Part shown: piece after piece, positions 51,996 to 59,545 of the stretch
How the letters are laid out: every line of letters starts with the position of its first letter
How positions within the stretch are numbered: the first letter of the stretch is position 1
Source of the DNA: DYJK01 sp040755055
GTDB lineage: Bacteria > Bacteroidota > Ignavibacteria > Ignavibacteriales > Melioribacteraceae
Assembly: GCA_040755055.1 (NCBI GenBank)
Contig: JBFMBS010000007.1
Location: 99,629-163,628, forward strand
DNA length: 64,000 nt
Reading direction: 5' to 3'
Notes under the pieces: generated by a model
The model's input: the letters and a program-made list of their open reading frames with translations, nothing else
Database searches by the model: none
Told to the model about the DNA's origin: nothing
Translations under genes and position numbers: made by a program

Positions 51996-53578
51996 GAAAG
52001 TTACTTGCTGCGTTAATTTATTTTATTGCTCAAATTGTTTCGGCACAAACTGAACAAGGTAGTATTGAATTGCCGGATTTTGTTATTACCGGCAGACAAA
52101 GCGTAGATGTGCTGAATGCTGCAAAAAAACAACCGGAATTAGTAAGCACATTATCTAAAGATTTTTTTGTTCCGCAATATTCACCGGAAGAACTACCTCT
52201 TTTAATACAATCGGAATCTTTACCGGTAAAACCTTCCTTGTATAGCGATGATTTTTATAATGGCTACCTGGGAGTTGGTCTCGGCACACATACTTTCCCG
52301 GAAGGTAATTTTAAATTAGCCGGAACAATCGGTCATTATTTGTTTGCTCTAAATATGTGGGGCAGTAATATTAAAGATTATACCGCATACTCCGACATAA
52401 ATAATTCGGGTGTTTCTTTAAGCAATGATTTTTTCATTAACTCAAAATCAGATTTATTTGCCGGCAGCAAGTTGAATATTACCGGTAAATATGAAAAGAA
52501 AGCGTTTTATTTTTTCGGATCGGTGAATCCGATGTATGCTCGAAAAACTGAATTCGGTTCAGGCGGCTTTTCCTTTCGAAATGATTACAGCACTCTATTC
52601 AAATATGGCATTGAGTTGAACGCGCAATTTTTTACTTTATCAGATATTAATTTAAGAGAAACTAATCTGCATGTAATCCCTAACTTTGAATTCCGTATCG
52701 GCAGAATGAAGTTTGGTACCGATGGATTGTACTGGAAACAGTTACTGAAAAATAATGTAAGCAATATTGATGACTATGATTATTATTACATAGGTCCTTA
52801 CATGAAAATAGAACCGATAAATACCATATCACTTAAAATCGGCGCTGTTTATGCAAGCAATTCCAACAATACTTTTTTTGCACCACAAGCTTTTCTACAA
52901 TTTATGCTGTCTGATGCACTGACTCTCTATGCAGAATATAAACCACATACGGAATTTAATACGATATACAACTTTGTAAATAATAATTTTTACGCAATGA
53001 ATGGATTAGTCGATAATCTTTTTGAAGAAATAAATTTTGATTTGAGCAGTACAATTAAATATGACCTGGGAAATTATTTTTCAGCGAGTGTTACGGGTGA
53101 GTTTTTAAAAGCCGACAACTATTTATATTACGATGATACTATTCAGCAAGGATTTTTCGATGTGAAAGGTGCCAATGATATTGACAAACTAAAATTCAGC
53201 TGCGATTTATTATTTAACGGCGGGCCTAATGGTTATTTAATTGGCAAGGGGGTCTATCAATCCGTAAAATTTTCTAATGGAAATTTCATCCCCTATGAAC
53301 CGAAATTTAATGTTTCATTATCGTATGGTTATGATTTTAGTTTCGGTTTAAGTTTGAAAGCCGGTTACGAATTTATAAACGGTTCTTTTGCCGATGTTGC
53401 AAATAGTGTTGAATTGGACGCTTATCATAATATATCGGCTGCAGTTGCTTATAAGCTATTTAACAGTTTATCGGTTAAGGCTGACTTTCAAAACATTCTG
53501 AATAGGAGTAACTTTACATTAAAGAATTATGAGGGAAAACCTTTTGATATTATCGTAGGTATTGATTACCGTTGGTAA
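51992..53578 (+). CDS. Outer-membrane beta-barrel protein, TonB-receptor-like without a plug
   Basis: A 528-residue exported protein. After a signal peptide (about 1-18) comes LPDFVITGRQSVDVL, which resembles the opening of TonB-dependent receptors, but no plug domain follows. The rest has alternating strands rich in aromatic ends and a C-terminal strand ending in YRW, typical of outer-membrane barrels. It overlaps the TPR gene (ATGA) and precedes the HU-SPOR gene. The substrate is unknown. Function is inferred from the neighbours ExbB, ExbD and TonB. Confidence 0.75.
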   Translation: MRKLLAALIYFIAQIVSAQTEQGSIELPDFVITGRQSVDVLNAAKKQPELVSTLSKDFFVPQYSPEELPLLIQSESLPVKPSLYSDDFYNGYLGVGLGTHTFPEGNFKLAGTIGHYLFALNMWGSNIKDYTAYSDINNSGVSLSNDFFINSKSDLFAGSKLNITGKYEKKAFYFFGSVNPMYARKTEFGSGGFSFRNDYSTLFKYGIELNAQFFTLSDINLRETNLHVIPNFEFRIGRMKFGTDGLYWKQLLKNNVSNIDDYDYYYIGPYMKIEPINTISLKIGAVYASNSNNTFFAPQAFLQFMLSDALTLYAEYKPHTEFNTIYNFVNNNFYAMNGLVDNLFEEINFDLSSTIKYDLGNYFSASVTGEFLKADNYLYYDDTIQQGFFDVKGANDIDKLKFSCDLLFNGGPNGYLIGKGVYQSVKFSNGNFIPYEPKFNVSLSYGYDFSFGLSLKAGYEFINGSFADVANSVELDAYHNISAAVAYKLFNSLSVKADFQNILNRSNFTLKNYEGKPFDIIVGIDYRW

Positions 53579-53602
53579 TTTCAATAGGTGCAAGTATAAA
53601 AA

Positions 53603-55543
53603 ATGACTATCTCAGACCTTCAAAAAAAAACTGCTGAAGTTCTTGGTGTTTCTTCCTCAGAAAAAGAATTAGCGTTCGAAATTCTGATAACTAAAGTTGC
53701 CGCTGTTTTGACCGAAGATCTGACTTTGAAAATACCAAGGATTGGTTTTTTCCAGTTAAGAGAAGATGATAACGAAAACTCATTAATTTTTTCCCCTCTG
53801 TCTGAAGATTTCACCAAGGAGACGCGAACACTTTATCTTACGATTGAATTGCCTAAGACCGGCCAACCTGATCATGAAAATGATTCCGGTGTATTTAGCA
53901 TTAGTGTCGGTAAACCATTATTACCATTAACAGAAGATGTTGACAAGAAGATCGAACTCGAAACCTCATACGCGATATTAAGAAAGTCAATTGAGGAAAG
54001 AGTAAATGAAATAATTGCCGATTCCGAACATCTGCCAAGCTTTAATATCTGGGATGATTATTATGTTTCCTTAAACAAACCGGATCAAGAAGAACAAGAT
54101 AAACTTCAACTATCGGAATTAACCGATGATATTGAGTATAAGGAAGATTTAATTGCCGAAGACATAACTAATAATTTGTTAAACCAGGATGAAGACAACA
54201 AAATCGAGGAACCGGCGGAGCATGATGAAACTCCACAAGAAGAACTTTCTCCAACAGCTTTGCTGGAAGATTACGTTCCTAAAATTGAAGAACCTGAAGT
54301 TAGCACCCAGGTAGAACGAACCGATGATGAAATAGTTAATGAAAATGCAGAAGAAGTGAAAGATGATTCTGAACCGGAAGAAACATTATCTATTGTTGAT
54401 GAAATTAATGCTGAAGAAGAAATAGATAATTTAATTGAAAGCATTGAGGAGATAGAATCTAAACAAGAAGAAATAGAATTACCCGAAGATATTGATGCCG
54501 ATGAATCAGACGAAGATTTTCTGGGTTTGAAAAAGAAAGTTGAAGAGAATATTGATTGGAATTGGGGCGATGAATTAAAAGAAGAAATCGAACAAATTAA
54601 AGGTTCATCGAAGAAAACAACACTCGAATTTGATGATATTGAAGAAGGACGTGACGAGGAGGAAGACCCGGAGAAAAATATATTTAAATCAACTAAACCG
54701 CTCTCCACTGATTATTTTACAAAACTTGAAACGACGATAAAAAAAGAAATTGAAGAAACTGAAAAAGATTTTCAATACATGGAGTACTCCGGGCATCCTC
54801 CTAAATACGAATTTGTAGAAGATGTACCGCCACACGAACCGGAATATCAACCTACAATAACGCAGCAGCAATATTTTAATAACTTTAAAACAAACGATGA
54901 ATCTTCATCTTATGAAGAATATCATAAAAATGATGATAAATATTTTGGCAAAACATTTTTGTTACTCTTTTTCGGTTTTGTGATCATCAGCAGTATTATA
55001 ATTTATTTTTTGATGTCCGGGAAAAAAACAAACAACGAATTAAATGAACAGGTTGGTGCTGTAACTGATAGTACTATATATGATCAGCAAACCGATCAGA
55101 TCGATACAAACCGGGTAGTTGCTGAAGATTTAAGTGATTTTCCTCGTGTTGCTTCTGTACCGGTAAATGATCAAGATGGAAATAAATCTGCGTCATTGCA
55201 AACTCAGCAAATTACCGAACCCGTAAAAACAAATGTACGAGCAAATGTACCGGCAAGAACAATTCAAACTAATGATTTGTATAAAACACTTCAAACAGAT
55301 ACGCGTGTTGGAAGAACTATTTATTTTGATGGAAGCGGTTTTAACGTACAAGTTTCGTCATGGCGCAACAAAGGTAAAGCTGAAGATGAGGTGAAGAGAT
55401 TACGAGGCAGAGGATTTGATGCCTTTCTTGTTGAAGCGAACCTTCCTCAAAAGGGAGGTATCTGGTACCGCGTTCGTATCGGTAATTTTAAATCTAGTGA
55501 CGAAGCAGAACAATTTTTAGTTAAAAATAATTTTGAAAAATAA
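53603..55543 (+). CDS. HU-like/SPOR-domain membrane protein
   Basis: A 646-residue protein with three parts. Residues about 1-60 form an HU/IHF-like domain (TISDLQKKTAEVLGVSS, VAAVLTEDLTLKIPRIGFFQL). Residues about 130-440 are acidic, low-complexity and probably disordered. A membrane segment is at about 450-471 and a C-terminal SPOR domain at about 571-646 (FNVQVSSWRNKGKAEDEVKRL), which in other proteins binds denuded peptidoglycan at the septum. So the N-terminal DNA-binding-like fold would be in the cytoplasm and the SPOR domain in the periplasm. It is the third gene of the Ton operon. Confidence 0.85.
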   Translation: MTISDLQKKTAEVLGVSSSEKELAFEILITKVAAVLTEDLTLKIPRIGFFQLREDDNENSLIFSPLSEDFTKETRTLYLTIELPKTGQPDHENDSGVFSISVGKPLLPLTEDVDKKIELETSYAILRKSIEERVNEIIADSEHLPSFNIWDDYYVSLNKPDQEEQDKLQLSELTDDIEYKEDLIAEDITNNLLNQDEDNKIEEPAEHDETPQEELSPTALLEDYVPKIEEPEVSTQVERTDDEIVNENAEEVKDDSEPEETLSIVDEINAEEEIDNLIESIEEIESKQEEIELPEDIDADESDEDFLGLKKKVEENIDWNWGDELKEEIEQIKGSSKKTTLEFDDIEEGRDEEEDPEKNIFKSTKPLSTDYFTKLETTIKKEIEETEKDFQYMEYSGHPPKYEFVEDVPPHEPEYQPTITQQQYFNNFKTNDESSSYEEYHKNDDKYFGKTFLLLFFGFVIISSIIIYFLMSGKKTNNELNEQVGAVTDSTIYDQQTDQIDTNRVVAEDLSDFPRVASVPVNDQDGNKSASLQTQQITEPVKTNVRANVPARTIQTNDLYKTLQTDTRVGRTIYFDGSGFNVQVSSWRNKGKAEDEVKRLRGRGFDAFLVEANLPQKGGIWYRVRIGNFKSSDEAEQFLVKNNFEK

Positions 55544-55554
55544 AGGGATTAGTT

Positions 55555-56214
55555 ATGGATCTACTTTCCATTTTTCTTAAAGGCGGTTGGGTTATGTATC
55601 CAATCTTGGTTTGTTCAATAATCGGCATGGCTATAGTAATTGAAAAATTTATTGTGCTAAAAAAAGCTAAAGTTAACATTCCGGCATTCTTAATAAAAAT
55701 TAGGGCGTTAGTAAAAAAGAAAGATATGGAGGGGGCGATTAGTTTCTGTATGCAAGAACATACCCCGGTATCGAACATTGTAAAGAAAGGTTTAAAAAAA
55801 TTCAGGTTTGGGCATAAGAGAGTTACAGAAGCCATTGAAAGTGCCGGTAGACAAGAAATAAGTAAAATGGAAAAAGGTCTTTCTATACTTGCTTCGGTTT
55901 CGGGTATTGCACCGCTTCTTGGATTTTTGGGAACCGTAACCGGTATGATAACTGCGTTTATGAAAATTCAAGAGCTGCAAGGATCGGCAAATCCTTCCGA
56001 TCTTGCCGGTGGTATCTGGGAAGCTCTAATTACAACAGCATTCGGCTTGATTGTAGGTATTCCGGCTTTAGCTTTTTATAATTATTTCGTTAGCCAGATA
56101 AATAAAATTGTTGTTGATATGGAATTAATCTCTAATGATATAATCGACCTTCTTGATGATACAAGTAAATCAGCAGTAACCGGCGATGATGAAGATGAAG
56201 AATATAATTTTTAG
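55555..56214 (+). CDS. exbB: MotA/TolQ/ExbB proton channel protein
   Basis: A 219-residue inner membrane protein of the ExbB/TolQ family, which uses the proton gradient to energise TonB or TolA. Three membrane segments: about 12-30, 110-130 and 155-180. The conserved GFLGTVTGMITAF and GGIWEALITTAFGLIVGIPALAFYN motifs are present. ExbB and TolQ cannot be separated with certainty; TonB downstream favours ExbB. Eleven bases after the HU-SPOR gene. Confidence 0.92.
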   Translation: MDLLSIFLKGGWVMYPILVCSIIGMAIVIEKFIVLKKAKVNIPAFLIKIRALVKKKDMEGAISFCMQEHTPVSNIVKKGLKKFRFGHKRVTEAIESAGRQEISKMEKGLSILASVSGIAPLLGFLGTVTGMITAFMKIQELQGSANPSDLAGGIWEALITTAFGLIVGIPALAFYNYFVSQINKIVVDMELISNDIIDLLDDTSKSAVTGDDEDEEYNF

Positions 56215-56222
56215 GTGAGAAT

Positions 56223-56627
56223 ATGAAATTTGAAACTTCAAATAAACCGTTGAGCATATTTGCTTATTCTTCTTTAACCGACATTGTAATGCTGCTGTTG
56301 ATATTTTTTCTCTTAACTTCGCAGTTTGTCATTCAAACCGGTGTAAAGGTAAAACTGCCCGGTGCGCAGAATAATGAACAAGTGTCCCCGGCAAAAATGG
56401 TAGTTACGTTAACCGAACAGAACCGTGTTTATCTTGGTTCTAAAGAAATATCTATTGATAAACTTGCCGGTGATCTTGAGCAAATAAAAAAATCTTCATC
56501 CGAAGATAATTTGATTATACGAGCCGATAAATCGGTAAAGATTGATTTGGTTATTAAGGTGATAGACAAAGCTAAGGGAATTGGGATTGAGAGATTCACA
56601 ATCGAAACAGAAAAGATTAATATATAA
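56223..56627 (+). CDS. exbD: ExbD/TolR family biopolymer transport protein
   Basis: A 134-residue protein with one membrane segment at about 18-34 containing the conserved aspartate (SSLTDIVMLLLIFFLLTS), followed by a periplasmic domain with VSPAKMVVTL and IRADKSVKID. It forms the ExbB-ExbD proton motor. Its stop shares one base with the tonB start (TAATG). Confidence 0.93.
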   Translation: MKFETSNKPLSIFAYSSLTDIVMLLLIFFLLTSQFVIQTGVKVKLPGAQNNEQVSPAKMVVTLTEQNRVYLGSKEISIDKLAGDLEQIKKSSSEDNLIIRADKSVKIDLVIKVIDKAKGIGIERFTIETEKINI

Positions 56628-57313
56628 TGAATAAAAATCCGCGTACCATATCATATATTACCTCATTTGTAATCCATGTTTTGCTGATCATCTTATTTGC
56701 ATTTATAAGTTTTTCTGTAGGAATGGAAGAAGATGAATATGTAACGATTGGGTTTGGCAGTGGAGTGAACATGGGAAGTGCCGGCCCCTTTGGCATCGAT
56801 GCCGAGACAGAAAAAAACGAACCGAAGGAAGAAAAGAAAATCAACAAAGCAGAAGTTCAGAAAAAAGTTGAACTCCCCGAATCAAAAAATAGAGATAAAG
56901 ATAATCTTGTTTTAGAAGCCGATAAAAAGAAACAAAAAGAATCTGTTGAAGCTGAAAAAATTAAACCTCTTAATAATGATCGAAATAAAACCAAAGGAAC
57001 TGAACCCCTTGGAGAAGGTGAGGGCGGTTTTGGTTTTGAAATTGATTTCGGTGGTAAAGGTATGCGGAAAATCTATAGTTATTCATTACCTGAATACCCG
57101 GAAGGTGTTTCAAAAGAGATTGATGTTAAACTTAGATTTACGATTTTGCCCGATGGAACTGTTGGGAAAATTTTCCCTTTGATAAAAGCTGATGCAAGAT
57201 TAGAGTTGGCAGCTATTAACTCTCTAAGGCAATGGCGTTTTGAACCTTTACCGTTGAAAGCAAAACAGATTGACCAAACCGTTGTAATTACTTTCCCTTA
57301 TCGTCTTCAGTAA
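56627..57313 (+). CDS. tonB: Energy transducer TonB
   Basis: A 228-residue TonB-type protein. One membrane segment is at about 8-28 (ITSFVIHVLLIILFAFISF), then a Lys/Glu-rich spacer of about 100 residues (65-130), and a C-terminal TonB domain (YPEGVSKEIDVKLRFTILPDGTVG, NSLRQWRFEPL). Its last 26 bases overlap a minus-strand membrane protein gene. It is the last gene of the operon that starts at 49023. Confidence 0.92.
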   Translation: MNKNPRTISYITSFVIHVLLIILFAFISFSVGMEEDEYVTIGFGSGVNMGSAGPFGIDAETEKNEPKEEKKINKAEVQKKVELPESKNRDKDNLVLEADKKKQKESVEAEKIKPLNNDRNKTKGTEPLGEGEGGFGFEIDFGGKGMRKIYSYSLPEYPEGVSKEIDVKLRFTILPDGTVGKIFPLIKADARLELAAINSLRQWRFEPLPLKAKQIDQTVVITFPYRLQ

Positions 57314-57587
57314 TTTCTTTTTCACGATAATAAAACCGATAGAAAAAATATTCTATAATTGAAAGTATTGCCAAAGAAATAGTATCTGAGTCAAAATGTA
57401 ACCCTAATCCCTTACTCTCAAAAAAGATTTTTACTACTGATGTTGTAATTGACCATCCGACGGAAAATAATATAATTATTAAAGAGAGATTTATAAAAGC
57501 AGATGACAAGGATTCATCTTGCCATTTCTTGGTAAAGATATATAGCACAAAAATTAAATGTCCGCAAAAAATTAAAGCTGCTATCAT
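57288..57587 (-). CDS. Small membrane protein of unknown function
   Basis: A 99-residue protein with about three hydrophobic segments (IAALIFCGHLIFVLYIF; LIIILFSVGWSITTSVV; a weaker third) and a charged tail (EKEITEDDKGK). I do not recognise the family. The ATG at 57587 lies one base after the stop of the upstream gene, so it is the last of a four-gene minus-strand operon. Its 3' end overlaps the end of tonB by 26 bases in convergent orientation. Confidence 0.65.
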   Translation of the reverse strand: MIAALIFCGHLIFVLYIFTKKWQDESLSSAFINLSLIIILFSVGWSITTSVVKIFFESKGLGLHFDSDTISLAILSIIEYFFYRFYYREKEITEDDKGK

Positions 57588-57588
57588 G

Positions 57589-58095
57589 TTAATTCTGATT
57601 TTTAAATTTGCTGTTTATTACCTGGGTACCAACCAGGCCGCCTATCATCCCAAATATTGAATTTATTACTAAATTATTAATTAAGACCGAAATGGTATAA
57701 AGCGGCGAAAAGCCATATCTAAGAATTTCATTGCGAACACTGTTAAATAATCTTAATACTTCTTTTTTTAGTTCCTCGGAAAGAGGAAAACCGTTGATCA
57801 TTTTCTGAAGTTCCGGGAAAGCTGCAACAATGTCATTGTTCTTTGTGAGCAATGTAATGAATATATCAAAGAAACTTCCGAAGAGTGCTGCGAAAAGTCC
57901 GGTAAGTAATCCGAATATCAATCCTTTCTTAAGTTGTATCTGCACGGATGAAGGATTGGCTTTTAATTCCAAATACAAGGAGAGAAAAGCGGCAAGTGGA
58001 ATGATAAAACAGCATGCTAAACTTTTTGCTACCGGCACAACTTGTAAAACGCCCGCTCCGAAACCGCATACAAATGGGGAGATATACTTTCTCAA
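57589..58095 (-). CDS. Membrane protein of unknown function
   Basis: A 168-residue protein with about four hydrophobic segments (FVCGFGAGVLQVVPVAKSL, LIFGLLTGLFAALFGSFFDI, and one near the end with VINSIFGMIGGLVG). No domain is recognised. The start is TTG at 58095, one base after the DUF2085 stop. Glycine-rich GxxxG-like segments may pack against a partner. Confidence 0.7.
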   Translation of the reverse strand: MRKYISPFVCGFGAGVLQVVPVAKSLACCFIIPLAAFLSLYLELKANPSSVQIQLKKGLIFGLLTGLFAALFGSFFDIFITLLTKNNDIVAAFPELQKMINGFPLSEELKKEVLRLFNSVRNEILRYGFSPLYTISVLINNLVINSIFGMIGGLVGTQVINSKFKNQN

Positions 58096-58096
58096 T

Positions 58097-58555
58097 TTAG
58101 TGCCTTGCTCGATTTTCTATAATTAGTAAATTCAACCCGTTGTAAAGATAAACAAATAGAACTGAACCGAAAAATATTCCCGTAATAATTGCAGAAATTT
58201 TCGAGTAGTTATAAAGTTTCATGCCGATAAACAGAACATCTGCAACCATAGGTATAGAGAAGATGAACAATAATTTATAACCATTAATCCTTTTAATCGG
58301 TTTAAATATTGCATAAATACTTATCAAAAACATTCCGAGATATATACCGGTACATCTAGCACAAACCATTGAATGAAATCCTAAGAGGTTGATCAACTTC
58401 TCTTCATGCTGATGACAAATTAATGAAAAACCTTTTCTGACGAACGGAAGAAGATAAGCTGATATTGGCAAGAAGTTGATTACCACTTCAAAAAAGATTG
58501 AACATACAAAAAGTGATAATAACAGCGTAATAAATATTCTGTAACGTAAACTCAA
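58097..58555 (-). CDS. DUF2085 family membrane protein
   Basis: A 152-residue membrane protein with about four segments. The family motifs SLICHQHEEKL, then HSMVCARCTGIYLGMF are clear; the Cys and His residues in them suggest a metal- or redox-binding site. The start is TTG at 58555, four bases after the propeller gene stop. Role unknown. Confidence 0.85.
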   Translation of the reverse strand: MSLRYRIFITLLLSLFVCSIFFEVVINFLPISAYLLPFVRKGFSLICHQHEEKLINLLGFHSMVCARCTGIYLGMFLISIYAIFKPIKRINGYKLLFIFSIPMVADVLFIGMKLYNYSKISAIITGIFFGSVLFVYLYNGLNLLIIENRARH

Positions 58556-58559
58556 TTTG

Positions 58560-59408
58560 TTAATCGGTAATTTGATAAACGTATATTTGCTTTTCAGTCA
58601 ACACATACAATTTTGAATTAAATATTACAGCATCACGGGGATCATCGATAATTTCCGGTGAGAACAACTTAAGTGAGCTGCTGAGCTGGCTATCTATGAT
58701 TCTACCATAATAAATATTTTCCCCCGAGGTAATTGCGACAATGCCGTACGTTGAACTGATATTTGTTGGTTCATATTCTAGACTTACTTTGTTTATGTAA
58801 TTGCCAAACTGGTCAAAGAACACAAGGTTTCTATTATCAATTACTATTAAGTTACCATTCGGCATTAGAGTAAACTTTTTTGGATTATTCAGCACATAAT
58901 TGCCGCTTTCGATTCCGCCAATAGTTGTTATAAAATCCCCCCGCAAATCAAATTTTAATATCCTTGCATTATCAGAATCTAAAATGAAAAGATCACCTTG
59001 CGAATAGACTGCAACACCGGTAGGATACCTGAATTCTATATTCTCATTCCCTTCTGTAGAAAACGAAGAAAGGTAATTCAGATCCTTATCATAAATCTGG
59101 ATTCTATCATTGTTTTTATCGGCAATATAAATGTTAAGTGTATTGGTAAAAATATCGGCTGGTGAATCGAATGAATATGAATCCCACCCGAAGCCCCCGA
59201 TCCGGTTAACCTCATTGCCCAGGGTGTCAAGTTTTATAATCTCATTATTAGCTTCGTCTATGATGAATATAAAACCGGCTGGATTGATAGACATCGAATT
59301 AGCAGAACGGAATTGGCCTATTTCTGCATACGGCACAACATTTTGTGATAATACTCTTAATGGGAGAGCAATGAGTAAAATTGACATGTAATATTTTGTT
59401 TTAATCAT
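58560..59408 (-). CDS. Exported beta-propeller (NHL-like) protein
   Basis: A 282-residue exported protein with a signal peptide (residues about 1-22, ends RVLSQ). The body has repeated blades with D-x-x-N-x-x-I or ADKNNDRIQIYDKD-type NHL motifs (NAPG-like SINPAGFIFIIDEANNEIIKLD, YPTGVAVYSQGDLFILDSDNARILKFD), about five to six in all. It probably binds ligands or other envelope parts. It is the first gene of the minus-strand operon ending at 57288. Confidence 0.82.
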   Translation of the reverse strand: MIKTKYYMSILLIALPLRVLSQNVVPYAEIGQFRSANSMSINPAGFIFIIDEANNEIIKLDTLGNEVNRIGGFGWDSYSFDSPADIFTNTLNIYIADKNNDRIQIYDKDLNYLSSFSTEGNENIEFRYPTGVAVYSQGDLFILDSDNARILKFDLRGDFITTIGGIESGNYVLNNPKKFTLMPNGNLIVIDNRNLVFFDQFGNYINKVSLEYEPTNISSTYGIVAITSGENIYYGRIIDSQLSSSLKLFSPEIIDDPRDAVIFNSKLYVLTEKQIYVYQITD

Positions 59409-59545
59409 TTCAACCTTAACTTTAGGACATAAATATTAACTTCTCATTCGGGCATACTTTCTGTAATAATTTACTTAATAAAAATAATCGATTTTTTTAT
59501 TAAATTTACTCAACACGTAAGATAAATTTCTTACCGAGGATAAAG

